64,000 bases of DNA from UBA6022 sp032154105 (GCA_032154105.1 JALDYI010000001.1:164589-228588), one strand, 5' to 3'; positions 22,512-31,990 are shown, numbered from the stretch's first letter. Program-made: numbers and translations. The notes: generated by a model from the sequence alone, not told the origin.

Positions 22512-23792
22512 ATGTTTAAGAAACAAATTCAGAGAAAGCTTGAGTCCTATGTTCGGTCTTATTTCAAAAAACACCCCGAAGTAAAACTTGTTGCCGTGGC
22601 AGGAAGTTTGGGTAAGACGAGTACGAAAATAGCCATTGCCACCATTCTGTCGGAGCAATATCGAGTGCGGCTTCATGAGGGTAGTCGCAGTACGTCTCTT
22701 GGTGCGCCACTTGCCGTACTGGGAATCGAATATCCAAAAAATGGTGGTTTGTTTGCATGGTCGCGAGTGTTCCGCGCGGCCCGCCGGCGTATACGACAGC
22801 CAGCTGATGTCGACGTTATCGTTCAGGAGCTTAGTACAACCGGTCCGGGTGCGATGGCCCGCTATGGCAAGTACCTCCTGCCGGATATAGCGGTTATTAC
22901 TGCTGTGAGTACGGAGCGCATGCACGTGTTTTCGACGATTGAGGCGGTTGCGCAAGAAGAGTTAGCTGTCGCGCAGTTTAGTCGTCTCGCGATTATTAAT
23001 CGCGATGATATAGACGGGCGACACGCCAATTACCTAACGAATGGCAATCTTACGACGTACGGCACCAGTGCTGCCGCTGAGTATAGTTTTATTACCGAAG
23101 ATTTTAGCCCCGAAATCGGGCATGTCGGTCTACTTGTGGCGCCAGACAGCGAGCAGCCTCTTTCTGTGACGATTCGTGCGACGGGCGAACACAACTTACG
23201 CCCAGCGATCGCCGCCGCCGCAGTTGGATATAAGCTGGGCATGAACGCAGCAGCGATTGTCAAAGGGCTCGCGCGACTTTCGCCGTTAGCTGGCCGGATG
23301 AATATCCTTAAGGGTGTGAAACAAACAATCTTAATTGATGATACCTACAGTTCAAGTCCGCTATCGGCCGCATCTGCCCTGCAGACGCTATATACATTTC
23401 AGGCACCGCAGCGGATAGCTGTATTTGGCTCGATGAACAATCTCGGCGCCAGCTCTCAAAAAGAGCACGAGACGCTTGGCGGCATGTGCGATCCGAATAT
23501 GCTAGGGTGGGTTGTTGTGATCGGCGACGATGCGGCGCGATACCTTGCGCCCGTCGCCAAGTCTCAGGGTTGTCAGGTGATGGTTTGTGCGAATGCGCTC
23601 GAGGCTGGTTCATTCGTCCATAAAGTCCTTGAAAGTGATGCAGCCATCTTATTTAATGGCTCCGACGCTGACGTATACTGCGAAGAAGCTTTAAAGATTG
23701 TCCTTCATGCTGCGGACGACGACGCACTACTCGTGCGTCAGTCACCAACTTGGCTGGCAGAAAAGAATACATTTTTTTCAAAATTTGCCTAG
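22512..23792 (+). CDS. Mur ligase family protein, MurF-like
   Basis: A 426-residue ATP-dependent amide ligase. The P-loop GSLGKTST is near residues 31-38, the central domain has ELSTTGPGAMARYGKYLLPD and AVITAVSTERMHVF, and the C-terminal domain has LAGRMNILKG and IDDTYSSSPLSAASAL. It resembles MurF (adds D-Ala-D-Ala to the peptidoglycan stem) but lacks a clear N-terminal UDP-sugar domain, so its substrate may be a different amide ligation in the envelope. AAGGAG precedes the ATG. It follows the RCC1 gene by 26 bases. Confidence 0.8.
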   Translation: MFKKQIQRKLESYVRSYFKKHPEVKLVAVAGSLGKTSTKIAIATILSEQYRVRLHEGSRSTSLGAPLAVLGIEYPKNGGLFAWSRVFRAARRRIRQPADVDVIVQELSTTGPGAMARYGKYLLPDIAVITAVSTERMHVFSTIEAVAQEELAVAQFSRLAIINRDDIDGRHANYLTNGNLTTYGTSAAAEYSFITEDFSPEIGHVGLLVAPDSEQPLSVTIRATGEHNLRPAIAAAAVGYKLGMNAAAIVKGLARLSPLAGRMNILKGVKQTILIDDTYSSSPLSAASALQTLYTFQAPQRIAVFGSMNNLGASSQKEHETLGGMCDPNMLGWVVVIGDDAARYLAPVAKSQGCQVMVCANALEAGSFVHKVLESDAAILFNGSDADVYCEEALKIVLHAADDDALLVRQSPTWLAEKNTFFSKFA

Positions 23793-23850
23793 GTTATGAC
23801 CCTCTGTCATGATATGCTTTTTCTAGACATAAGCACTAAGGAAATTCACC

Positions 23851-25476
23851 ATGCCTGAAGATAATAATCAGTATTCACCGTACACCCCGCCTCAAGCCCC
23901 ACAACAGCCAACACCCCAGCAGTCATCTCAGCCGGTCCAGCCCTACGGAGAGCGTCTGCAGTCCGTGGAGCCATTGCAGCCACTTTCATCAGAGCCAGCA
24001 CCTATGCCGACACCTCAGTATGTGCAGCCAACAGAGCAACTGGCGGTAGTTGAGCAGGAGGCTACGACCGAGCCGCAGCAGTACTATGCCGCACCTCAGG
24101 CTACCCCTTGGCAGTCAGCCGAGCCAGCAGCACCGGTGGCGGATACGTATGTTGCACCTAAGGTGCCACGCAAGAATATGAAGCTTATTATTGCGAGTAT
24201 CGTTACTGGCGCTATCCTCCTTCTTGGCGGTGGTGTCTATGCTGCATATGCGCTGTGGTACCAAAATCCAGAGAAGGTTCTTACGGATGCCGTCTCAAAT
24301 GCCATCAAGGCAAAAACCGCGAGCTACACCGGTACTGTCGCTGTTAATACGGATGACGTTAAAGTCGCAATTGAACTCAATGGCGTAGAGGCAGGCCTTG
24401 CTACTCGCGAAGTGAATGCGAAGGTTACGATTACAGCCCAAGGTAAAGATTTCAAGCTGAATGGGTCTGCTCTTGCCGATAAGGATGGGAATATTTTCTT
24501 CAAGGTCAGTAACCTTAAGTCGGTTATCGATCAGACTCTCGGCGAGACTGGTATGGTAGCGGCATTTGATGGCTTGATCTCGAAGATTGATAATAAATGG
24601 ATTCGTATTTCAGCTGACGATCTTGCTGATTTTAGTAAAGAAGCATCAGAGGCTAAGAAATGTGCGACTGATGTGCTCAAGAAACTTGATACCGATAAAG
24701 CTACGCGCGATGAATTTGCGACAATCTATAGTAAGAATAAATTTATCGTCATCGACAGTAGTCTACCAGCCCGTACCATTAATGGTATCGATAGTATGGG
24801 ATACGAACTATCAATCAATAAGACGACAGCCAAGTCATTTGTTGAAGCGATCAATACGACGCAGCTTATGAAAGATTTGCAAAAGTGTGACGAATCAATA
24901 AAGTTAGATGCTGATGACGTGACTGGGCAATCAACAAGTAAAACGACGCAGAAGCTGGAAGTTTCTGTTAGCCGATGGACGCACGAGTTTACGCAGGTCA
25001 AGTTTACTGCAACTGGCGAGGGCGTATCGGGAAATGCTACTGTCGAACCGTTATTTAACAAGGATGTAAAAGTCGTTACTCCAACTGACTTCTTGACCTT
25101 AAAGCAGCTCCAGACCGAGATCGAGGCTGCCATGGGTGCCGTACAAGAAGCGGCATATGCTTCAATCCAAGACAGGTCAGCTACTTCACAGGCTCAGGCG
25201 AATGCCAATACGGTCATCAAAAAAGCCGAGGCCTACAATGCCGTTGAGGGTAAATACCCGACACTTGCCGAACTGAAAGCCGGCACAGTTCCAGAGGCGC
25301 GACTGACGGCAGAGCTTGCCGCCCAGTTGACCGGCCAAGAAATTTCTACGAGTACACCAGAGCGTATACAATATGAACTATGTTCGACTACGGGTGGTCG
25401 TGTGAGTTACGTGGATGTATCGGGCGATGCAATTTTGGGACTGACATTTGGTACGTGCGACTCCTCACTACTGTAA
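23851..25476 (+). CDS. Membrane-anchored extracellular protein with a Pro/Gln-rich cytoplasmic tail
   Basis: A 541-residue protein of no recognised family. Residues 1-105 are a low-complexity Pro/Gln/Ser region with many PQ and QP pairs, followed by KVPRKNMK and one membrane helix (about 110-132, LIIASIVTGAILLLGGGVYA). The 400-residue remainder is extracellular and resembles lipoprotein-like ligand-binding folds (repeated TVAVNTDD, DKDGNIFFKV segments). AAGGAA lies before the ATG. This Pro/Gln-tail plus single-helix plan is common among Saccharibacteria proteins. Confidence 0.65.
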   Translation: MPEDNNQYSPYTPPQAPQQPTPQQSSQPVQPYGERLQSVEPLQPLSSEPAPMPTPQYVQPTEQLAVVEQEATTEPQQYYAAPQATPWQSAEPAAPVADTYVAPKVPRKNMKLIIASIVTGAILLLGGGVYAAYALWYQNPEKVLTDAVSNAIKAKTASYTGTVAVNTDDVKVAIELNGVEAGLATREVNAKVTITAQGKDFKLNGSALADKDGNIFFKVSNLKSVIDQTLGETGMVAAFDGLISKIDNKWIRISADDLADFSKEASEAKKCATDVLKKLDTDKATRDEFATIYSKNKFIVIDSSLPARTINGIDSMGYELSINKTTAKSFVEAINTTQLMKDLQKCDESIKLDADDVTGQSTSKTTQKLEVSVSRWTHEFTQVKFTATGEGVSGNATVEPLFNKDVKVVTPTDFLTLKQLQTEIEAAMGAVQEAAYASIQDRSATSQAQANANTVIKKAEAYNAVEGKYPTLAELKAGTVPEARLTAELAAQLTGQEISTSTPERIQYELCSTTGGRVSYVDVSGDAILGLTFGTCDSSLL

Positions 25477-25506
25477 CTGTCTGTAGTTTGATACAATGGG
25501 ATGTAT

Positions 25507-27939
25507 ATGAAGCGTTACAACCCCTCTGAAATTGAACCGAAATGGCAAGCCGTCTGGGACGAGCAGCAGACGTATGCTGCTCGGCGTGATGACACGAGAC
25601 AGAAAGTCTATGTTTCTGGTATGTTCCCGTATCCAAGTGGTGCCGGTATGCACACTGGCCATGCATTTAGCTATTCAATCGTCGACGCCATCGCTCGCTT
25701 TCATCGTCAACATGGTAGTAATGTCCTCAATCCAATGGGCTGGGATACGTTTGGCCTGCCAGCTGAAAATTACGCTATTAAAACAGGCACCGCGCCTGCA
25801 GATGTGACGAAGACAAACATCGAGAATTTCAAAAAGCAGTTCAAGCGCATGGGTGTCAGTATCGACTGGACGCGTGAACTAAATACCAGTGATCCGGAAT
25901 ATTACAAATGGACGCAGTGGATTTTTACGAAGTTCTTTGAGCGTGGACTTGCGTATCAAAAAGATAGCCTGCAGTGGTGGTGCCCGGTTGATAAGACAGT
26001 GCTTGCCAACGAGCAAGTTGAAGGCGGCAAATGCTGGCGCTGTGGTACTGAAGTGGTGAAGAAAGCTATGAATCAGTGGTTCTTCAAGATTACCGATTAC
26101 GCCGATCCTCTGCTCGAAGAGATCAACGGGCTCGACTGGCCGCAGAAGATCAAGACGGCGCAGACGAACTGGATTGGAAAATCCCAGGGTGCCGAAATCA
26201 GCTTTAAGGTAGATGGTCGCGATGAATTAATTACTGTTTTCTCGACTCGCCCTGATACCATTTGTGGTGCGACATTTGTCGTGCTTGCACCCGAACATTC
26301 GCTTGCAAAAGAACTTGCCGTTGGTGACCACAAAGAATACGTCGAAACCTATGTCACCGAGGCTATTAAAAAGTCGGAAATTGAACGCATGAACGACACG
26401 CGCGAAAAGTCGGGTGCTTTTACGGGCAGCTATGTGCTCAATCCAGCTACGGGCGCAAAGATGCCAATCTGGATCGCAGATTATGTACTCAGTGGCTATG
26501 GCACCGGCGCTGTTATGGCAGTGCCCGCCCACGACGAGCGTGACTTTGCCTTTGCAGAGAAGTTCTCACTCCCGATCGTTGAGGTGATTGAAAAGCCAGA
26601 AGACAGTGATGAGATCGGAGTTTATCATGGTGAGGGAATCCTTACGAACAGCGGCAACTTCGATGGCATGAGCACGAGCGATGCGCGTGAAGAGGTGGTA
26701 GCATGGCTTGAGCAGCAGGGGATTGGTGCAAGTAAAACGACGTACAAGATGCGCGATTGGCTCATTAGTCGGCAGCGTTATTGGGGTGCGCCGATTCCGG
26801 TTATTCACTGTGCCGAGCACGGCGCCGTTGCAGTGCCAGAAGACCAACTTCCAGTCATGCTTCCCGAGGTCAAGGATTATGCGCCAAAAGGTGATGGAAA
26901 ATCCGTTCTTGCGGGTGTCGAAGATTGGGTAAACACGACCTGTCCGACGTGCGACGCTCCTGCAAAGCGCGAAACTGACACGATGGATGGCTACGCCTGC
27001 AGTAGCTGGTACATGCTCCGCTATACCGACCCGAACAACGCCGAAATGGCATGGAATCCAGACGATGCGAACTATTGGGCGCCACTCGATTATTACGTTG
27101 GTGGTGATCATGCAGTAGCACACCTTCTCTATGTGCGCTTTTGGACGCACGTCTTCAAGGATATGGGTCTGACAAACTTCAAAGAGCCGGTCAAGAAATT
27201 GGTGTATCACGGCTATGTCAACGCCGAAGACGGCACAAAGATGAGTAAGAGTAAGGGTAACGTGATTGATCCGCTTGATGTTATCGAACAGGGCTACGGC
27301 GCCGATGCGCTTCGTACCTATGTCCTTTTTATGGGTCCGATTGAGCTTGATGCACCGTGGGATTCACGTGGTATTGCTGGTATCTACCGTTTCTTGAATC
27401 GTGTTTGGGTGCTCGCTCAGGAATTTGCCGATAGCGGTAAGCTATTTACCGGTAACGACGACAAGATAGTTCGCTTGCAGCATAAAACAATCCGCAAAGT
27501 GACTGAGGATTACCACCGCTTGAGTTTCAATACGGCTATCGCGGCGCTCATGGAATACACGAACGAACTTTACAAATTAAAGGTGGACGGATTTTCAGAT
27601 GAAGTCTGGCGCGACGCACTCGGTGCGCTTGTGCGCCTGCTCGCACCACTCGCACCGCATGTGAGTGCTGAGTTGTGGCAGGAGCTGGGTAACAACACGA
27701 TGCTGGAAGCTGCGGGGTGGCCGGCCTGGGACGATGCCTTGATCGTGAGTGATACGATGACTGTCATTGTGCAGGTGAACGGCAAGCTACGTGCCAAGCT
27801 GACGCTTGCGGCGGATGCGACAGAAGAAGTTGTAAAAGATCAGGCACTCACGGAAGACAATGTCGTCAAATTCCTCGAAAACAAACAGCCGACCAAGGTG
27901 ATTTACATTCCTGGTCGACTAGTGAATATTGTTGTCTAG
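25507..27939 (+). CDS. leuS: Leucyl-tRNA synthetase
   Basis: An 810-residue class I synthetase. The HIGH-type motif is in FPYPSGAGMHTGHAFSYS, the CP1 editing domain contains STRPDTICGATFVVLAPEH, and KMSKSKGNV is the KMSKS loop. The tRNA-binding C-terminal region is complete. A CxxC pair (CWRCG) and CPTCDAP suggest zinc sites. The -10 TACAAT (25492-25497) ends nine bases before the ATG at 25507; the ATG at 25501 would lie upstream of the expected transcript start and is rejected. Confidence 0.97.
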   Translation: MKRYNPSEIEPKWQAVWDEQQTYAARRDDTRQKVYVSGMFPYPSGAGMHTGHAFSYSIVDAIARFHRQHGSNVLNPMGWDTFGLPAENYAIKTGTAPADVTKTNIENFKKQFKRMGVSIDWTRELNTSDPEYYKWTQWIFTKFFERGLAYQKDSLQWWCPVDKTVLANEQVEGGKCWRCGTEVVKKAMNQWFFKITDYADPLLEEINGLDWPQKIKTAQTNWIGKSQGAEISFKVDGRDELITVFSTRPDTICGATFVVLAPEHSLAKELAVGDHKEYVETYVTEAIKKSEIERMNDTREKSGAFTGSYVLNPATGAKMPIWIADYVLSGYGTGAVMAVPAHDERDFAFAEKFSLPIVEVIEKPEDSDEIGVYHGEGILTNSGNFDGMSTSDAREEVVAWLEQQGIGASKTTYKMRDWLISRQRYWGAPIPVIHCAEHGAVAVPEDQLPVMLPEVKDYAPKGDGKSVLAGVEDWVNTTCPTCDAPAKRETDTMDGYACSSWYMLRYTDPNNAEMAWNPDDANYWAPLDYYVGGDHAVAHLLYVRFWTHVFKDMGLTNFKEPVKKLVYHGYVNAEDGTKMSKSKGNVIDPLDVIEQGYGADALRTYVLFMGPIELDAPWDSRGIAGIYRFLNRVWVLAQEFADSGKLFTGNDDKIVRLQHKTIRKVTEDYHRLSFNTAIAALMEYTNELYKLKVDGFSDEVWRDALGALVRLLAPLAPHVSAELWQELGNNTMLEAAGWPAWDDALIVSDTMTVIVQVNGKLRAKLTLAADATEEVVKDQALTEDNVVKFLENKQPTKVIYIPGRLVNIVV

Positions 27940-27942
27940 TTG

Positions 27943-28407
27943 TTAGTCGTCAAGATGGGCGAGATTGGCTGGATCTGTATGGCTGCTATCTACCTTCTCG
28001 ACGTGTATTGATAGCTGGTCGACGCCGTTTTCGTTAAGAGTAAACAGGTATTCGTCTCCTTCGTGTACTACGTTGCCCATTTCGTTCGCCGTCTGGACTA
28101 CCCCGCGTACCGCATTTGGATCAATGCCTTTGCTCTTCGCCATATCTTCAAGCGAGTTTAATACGGTTTCCGTGGCATTACTGCCTTTACCTACGGTTTC
28201 GTAGTCAGAGGCGATAGTCTCTTCGTGGAAGATTTCTCCTACGCCTACTGCTGCCGTTCCAGTGAGTGTGGCCGCTGCAAGGACGATGCCGCCAGCTCGT
28301 ACGAGACGCCCCTTCCGATTAAGGCGAATCTTATCTTTTTTGTCATTGTCTGTTTCTGTGGGATATGAGTACTGATCGATAGTTGAATGTTTCAATTGTT
28401 CAGTCAT
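27943..28407 (-). CDS. Hypothetical membrane-anchored protein
   Basis: A 154-residue protein. Residues 1-37 are polar with basic RLNRKGRLVRAG, then one hydrophobic helix (about 38-58, GGIVLAAATLTGTAAVGVGE) and a soluble outer part ending QLSIHVEKVDSS. A LysM-like or other known domain is not evident. AAGGAA precedes the ATG and the promoter is strong. The stop lies three bases from the leuS stop, leaving no room for a terminator. Confidence 0.6.
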   Translation of the reverse strand: MTEQLKHSTIDQYSYPTETDNDKKDKIRLNRKGRLVRAGGIVLAAATLTGTAAVGVGEIFHEETIASDYETVGKGSNATETVLNSLEDMAKSKGIDPNAVRGVVQTANEMGNVVHEGDEYLFTLNENGVDQLSIHVEKVDSSHTDPANLAHLDD

Positions 28408-28433
28408 AAAATAATTTCCTTATTTATTCCAAC

Positions 28434-28462
28434 ATTATACTACTTATGTTAAGTAATGTCAA
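28434..28462 (-). promoter_or_regulatory. Consensus promoter with an internal inverted repeat, for the 27943-28407 gene
   Basis: A -35 TTGACA (28457-28462) and a -10 TATAAT (28434-28439) are 17 bases apart on the minus strand. The spacer contains the perfect inverted repeat ACTTA-TGT-TAAGT (28442-28454), a plausible repressor-binding site. Confidence 0.8.
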
Positions 28463-28481
28463 TAGCGTCATGCTTTTGCCC

Positions 28482-28510
28482 TTGAGATATTGCGTAAAAT
28501 TCGCTATAAT
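28482..28510 (+). promoter_or_regulatory. Promoter of rpmF
   Basis: A -35 TTGAGA (28482-28487) and a -10 TATAAT (28505-28510) are 17 bases apart. It is divergent from the promoter at 28434-28462. Confidence 0.8.
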
Positions 28511-28556
28511 GGCAATAAGTTTTAGAATAAAATACCTATAAAAGGAGAACTTTACA

Positions 28557-28706
28557 ATGGGACAACCAAAAAAGCAGAGTAGCCCTCGCAAGACCGGCCT
28601 ACGCCGTAGCCACCTCGTACTTAAGCTTGCGCGCCGCGTAAACGGTACTTCACCAGTCAAGGTTCGCACAACAAAGCGCGAAACTGGCAAAAACCTCACA
28701 AAATAA
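28557..28706 (+). CDS. rpmF: 50S ribosomal protein bL32
   Basis: A 49-residue basic protein beginning MGQPKKQSSPRKTGLRRSH, which matches the start of bL32. The usual zinc-binding cysteines of longer bL32 forms are absent. AAAGGAG precedes the ATG at 28557. It probably leads a unit with nusB, the Nudix gene and rnc. Confidence 0.85.
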   Translation: MGQPKKQSSPRKTGLRRSHLVLKLARRVNGTSPVKVRTTKRETGKNLTK

Positions 28707-28769
28707 TCTCTCATATTTATTGAGAGCGCATCTTAAACAAACCGTAAGTGAAGAAAGAACCAAACCGCT

Positions 28770-29231
28770 ATGGCCTCTAATCGTCACCTTGGACGTATTG
28801 TCGCACTCCAGACACTATATGAATTTGAGTTTCGCACTCAATCCGAAGATAGCTCTGTTGCTTTAGACGAAATTTTGGATCGCAATCTTCAGCGCTACGA
28901 CTCGGCCATTGAAGACAAGGGCTTTGTTCGTGAACTCGTTGAAGGTGTGATTGCTGAAATAACCGCACTAGATGCAGTTATTCAACCGATCGCCCCTGAC
29001 TGGCCAATCGAGCAGATTGCTCGTGTTGACCGCTCAATTTTGCGCATCGGTTTCTACGAGCTACTCCACCGTGGAGATAAAGTGCCGCCTAAGGTAGCGA
29101 TCAACGAAGCTGTTGAGCTTGCAAAAGCATTTGGTTCTGATAATTCAAGCAAGTTCGTTAATGGTGTCCTTGGCACCGCCTACCGAACGCTTGTAGAGGG
29201 TACCTCAAATGGCAACAGCACCGAAGTTTGA
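28770..29231 (+). CDS. nusB: Transcription antitermination factor NusB
   Basis: A 153-residue all-helical protein: NRHLGRIVALQTLYEFEF at the start, AIEDKGFVRELVEGV, and the family signature VDRSILRIGFYELLHR with VAINEAVELAKAFGSDNSSK. NusB binds boxA RNA with S10 during rRNA transcription. It overlaps the Nudix gene by 23 bases. Confidence 0.95.
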   Translation: MASNRHLGRIVALQTLYEFEFRTQSEDSSVALDEILDRNLQRYDSAIEDKGFVRELVEGVIAEITALDAVIQPIAPDWPIEQIARVDRSILRIGFYELLHRGDKVPPKVAINEAVELAKAFGSDNSSKFVNGVLGTAYRTLVEGTSNGNSTEV

Positions 29232-29706
29232 TCGATTTAAGAAATACTTCAATCGTAAAAAACCATCTATTCAGGAAATTGTTCGCGAGCCAACCGCGGG
29301 TGGCGTTGTTTTTCGACGTGACGAAAAGGGCCAAGTAGAAATTCTACTCATTCAAGACGCCAAAGATCGCTGGACGATTCCTAAGGGTCATATTGAAGAG
29401 GGCGAGACAGCCCAGCAAACTGCGCAGCGTGAGATTGGCGAAGAAGCGGGTCTAAAAGACACGGAAGTGCTCGGCTGGCTTGGTAAGATTCATTTTCGCT
29501 ACCGCCGTATCGATAAACTTGTCCTTATGACAACCCAAATTTATTTGGTACGTGCGAAGGGTGATACTGATGCTATTCAGAAAGAAGAGTGGATGAACGG
29601 TATTAAGTGGTTTAAGTTCCACGATGCCTTAGATGCGATCGAATACGAAGACATCGGCAAGTTGATGCTACTTGCTATGAAACGAATCCGTCAGGAGAAT
29701 CTATAA
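29209..29706 (+). CDS. Nudix hydrolase
   Basis: A 165-residue Nudix protein: the box runs GHIEEGETAQQTAQREIGEE plus AG around residues 63-84. AGGVVFRRDEKGQVEILLIQD before it and RWTIPKGH fit diadenosine polyphosphate or similar house-cleaning hydrolases. It is inserted between nusB and rnc and coupled to both by overlaps. Confidence 0.9.
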   Translation: MATAPKFDRFKKYFNRKKPSIQEIVREPTAGGVVFRRDEKGQVEILLIQDAKDRWTIPKGHIEEGETAQQTAQREIGEEAGLKDTEVLGWLGKIHFRYRRIDKLVLMTTQIYLVRAKGDTDAIQKEEWMNGIKWFKFHDALDAIEYEDIGKLMLLAMKRIRQENL

Positions 29707-30422
29707 TGAGCGGCATGTTAGTTGCGCCATATCAAGATTTTGCCCGCGAGTATCTTGGTTTTGAATTTAAAGAGATTCAACTTCTTGTCACTGCACTGAC
29801 GCACCGTAGCTATGTAAACGAGCACAAAAAAAGTGTGAGTGAGCACAATGAGCGCCTTGAGTTTCTCGGCGATGCCGTACTGGAGCTTGTCGTTACTGAC
29901 TACCTCTTTAAGAACCACAGCGAACCCGAGGGTATCCTGACCAGTTGGCGTGCTGCCTTGGTGCGAACTGAAAGTATTGGCGAAGCTGGCGATAAGCTTG
30001 GCTACGAGCCGCTTGTACGTATGAGCCGCGGTGAAAAGAACGGCAGTGTCCGAGCTCGTCAGCAGATCCTTGCTAATGCTTTTGAGGCGGTAATCGGGGC
30101 TATTTATCTTGAGCGTGGCTATGATGATGCGGCTGAGTTTATTCACAAGCACATCACGAGCAAGCTCGAGTATATTCTCGAGACAGGTAGCTGGCGTGAC
30201 CCAAAATCACACCTTCAAGAGGTGTCTCAGCGTATCGATAATCATACGCCGGTATATAAGGTGCTCGAAGAAGTTGGGCCTGACCACGATAAGATCTTTA
30301 AGCTTGGCGTCTACGTTGGCGACAAGCTCATGGGCCAGGGGAGTGGGCCTAGCAAGCAGGCTGCCCAGCAAATCGCTGCAAAGGCCGCCCTTACTGCCTA
30401 TGCAAAACGCCAAAAGGCGTAG
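29706..30422 (+). CDS. rnc: Ribonuclease III
   Basis: A 238-residue enzyme that cuts double-stranded RNA, including rRNA precursors. The nuclease signature NERLEFLGDAVLEL (about 48-61) and the downstream acidic residues (NAFEAVIGAIYLE) are intact; residues about 165-235 are the double-stranded RNA-binding domain (DPKSHLQEVSQ, GSGPSKQAAQQIAAKAAL). The ATG overlaps the Nudix stop (TAATG). Confidence 0.96.
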   Translation: MSGMLVAPYQDFAREYLGFEFKEIQLLVTALTHRSYVNEHKKSVSEHNERLEFLGDAVLELVVTDYLFKNHSEPEGILTSWRAALVRTESIGEAGDKLGYEPLVRMSRGEKNGSVRARQQILANAFEAVIGAIYLERGYDDAAEFIHKHITSKLEYILETGSWRDPKSHLQEVSQRIDNHTPVYKVLEEVGPDHDKIFKLGVYVGDKLMGQGSGPSKQAAQQIAAKAALTAYAKRQKA

Positions 30423-30452
30423 TGCGCACATAGCTTAGCCACCGAAAACAGA

Positions 30453-30481
30453 TTGACCTCTGCTCTAAAATAGTGTAAACT
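30453..30481 (+). promoter_or_regulatory. Promoter of rpsP
   Basis: A -35 TTGACC (30453-30458) and a -10 TAAACT (30476-30481) are 17 bases apart, followed by a leader of about 45 bases with AAAGGAAG before the ATG. Confidence 0.7.
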
Positions 30482-30533
30482 TGGTCAAGAACTAATAAAA
30501 AGTCTAAGAAGTTTTATAAAGGAAGTTTCATTT

Positions 30534-30878
30534 ATGCTCGCAATTCGTTTGCAACGCGTCGGACGCAAGGGTTACCCTGTCTACCGTCTCGCAGTTCAAG
30601 AATCACAGCGCCACCCATCAAGCGGTCGCGTCGTAGCCTACGTTGGTAGCTACAACCCACACACTAAAGATGCTAACGTACAAGTAGAAGTAGCGCAGAA
30701 GTACCTTGATAACGGTGCGCAGCCAACTCCTCGTGTCGTAAAACTTCTTAAGGACGCTGGAGTTAAACTTCCTAGCTGGGTAAAAGAAGCTGATCAGAAA
30801 ACGAAGACTATTCGCAACGCCGAAAAGCTTCGCAAGAATCAGCCAAAAGAAGAAGTAGCTGAAGAATCAGCTGAATAA
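30534..30878 (+). CDS. rpsP: 30S ribosomal protein bS16
   Basis: A 114-residue protein starting MLAIRLQRVGRKGYPVYRL, with the conserved VGSYNPHTK region, followed by a Lys/Glu-rich extension (about 80-114) longer than in E. coli. In many bacteria rpsP heads rpsP-khpA-rimM-trmD; here a terminator follows, and khpA and trmD stand apart. Confidence 0.97.
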   Translation: MLAIRLQRVGRKGYPVYRLAVQESQRHPSSGRVVAYVGSYNPHTKDANVQVEVAQKYLDNGAQPTPRVVKLLKDAGVKLPSWVKEADQKTKTIRNAEKLRKNQPKEEVAEESAE

Positions 30879-30894
30879 TATCACTCGATATTTT

Positions 30895-30927
30895 AAAAAT
30901 ACTCGTCATAACGGCGAGTATTTTTTT
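30895..30927 (+). terminator. Terminator of rpsP
   Basis: The stem AAAATACTCG / CGAGTATTTT with a nine-base loop and a run of seven T. Confidence 0.9.
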
Positions 30928-30930
30928 GTC

Positions 30931-30957
30931 AAAAAACTACCCCGCTCGAAAGCGGGG
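30931..30957 (-). terminator. Terminator for the 31004-31339 gene
   Basis: On the minus strand the stem CCCCGCT / AGCGGGG with a TTCG loop is followed by TAGTTTTTT. Confidence 0.75.
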
Positions 30958-31003
30958 TCTGCCGAGTACAAAGTACTCGCGATGATCGCCACAGCGCGCC
31001 CTC

Positions 31004-31339
31004 TTAGTGGGGCAGCTGGCTTGTGAGCGCGTCGAGGGTTGGCTTGTCCCATGTCATTGCCTCTATGTAGAGGCAGTACAGCAGGTTGCTTTGTTTCGGC
31101 TTGAGGTTGTTGAACCGCAAACGCCAACTGTGGATGTGCTGCCGGCTGGCCTCGGAGGCTGTTCCGTGTGCCAGGTACTTCACGCATGCGATAGCGGTCT
31201 CACAGTCTTCTGTTGACCATTTTGCTTTTCCCCCCAGGCTGTTCACATACTTAGTGAGTGTCGTGCCGATGCGAAGCTCGATCTCTTGTTCCGAAGATTC
31301 GGAACTAAAAGCAGTCTCAAGCGTTGCGGCGAATGACAT
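31004..31339 (-). CDS. Hypothetical soluble protein
   Basis: A 111-residue predominantly helical protein with no signal or membrane segment (SFAATLETAFSS at the start, IHSWRLRFNNLKPKQSNLLY in the middle, TLDALTSQLPH at the end). I recognise no family. GGGAGGAA is well placed before the ATG. First of four unknown minus-strand genes scattered between rpsP and trmD. Confidence 0.65.
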   Translation of the reverse strand: MSFAATLETAFSSESSEQEIELRIGTTLTKYVNSLGGKAKWSTEDCETAIACVKYLAHGTASEASRQHIHSWRLRFNNLKPKQSNLLYCLYIEAMTWDKPTLDALTSQLPH

Positions 31340-31503
31340 GGATTCCTCCCCAGATTGGAATTCGTTCCCTTTAGGATCAAAGAGAACGTGAGTATACTGT
31401 AGTAGAATAGTGAGAAAACGTCAACATATATGAAACTATCGAGCGTGCTATACTAGAAATACGATATCAGTAGTGTGACCGTAGCAATGGCAGTGGAGGG
31501 CAT

Positions 31504-31896
31504 ATGTCAACAATCGACCAGCAATTTGTAGAATATATCGTAAAATCACTTGTTGGGTTCCCCGACGATGTAGTGGTAGAGCGTATTATCGACGAAAAGG
31601 GCGTGCTTCTGACGCTGACCGTCAATCCAGAAGATCTAGGACGAGTTATTGGTAAGCGTGGCGTAACGGCACAGAGTCTTCGCACGCTTCTACGTGCACT
31701 TGGCACCAAAAATGACGCTAGGTACAACCTTAAGATCGTCAATAATGATGACGAGCGTGAAAACTATACAGTATCATCAGATGACCTTGGTGACGAGCCT
31801 GTGAAAAACTCTACAGATGAGCCTGTGGATAACGGCTCAAGTCTAGCGAGAAACACTCGAAAAGAGCTTGCGGAACTCGACGACCTCGATATATAA
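31504..31896 (+). CDS. khpA: KH-domain RNA-binding protein KhpA with acidic tail
   Basis: A 130-residue protein. Residues 1-80 are the single KH domain of the YlqC/KhpA type (FVEYIVKSLVGFPDDVVVER, then PEDLGRVIGKRGVTAQSLRT with the GKRG loop). Residues about 85-130 are an acidic tail not found in the usual 75-80 residue form. KhpA works with KhpB on RNA and cell-division control in Firmicutes. GGAGG precedes the ATG; a TATACT -10-like site lies near 31449. Confidence 0.88.
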   Translation: MSTIDQQFVEYIVKSLVGFPDDVVVERIIDEKGVLLTLTVNPEDLGRVIGKRGVTAQSLRTLLRALGTKNDARYNLKIVNNDDERENYTVSSDDLGDEPVKNSTDEPVDNGSSLARNTRKELAELDDLDI

Positions 31897-31990
31897 TCAT
31901 AAACAGTTCGAAAGCAAAAAATCTTAGAACTGCGAGAACAAAGCTCTATGCGAGCAACTTCATAAGAGTTGAGAGCCTTATATGTCTGAG

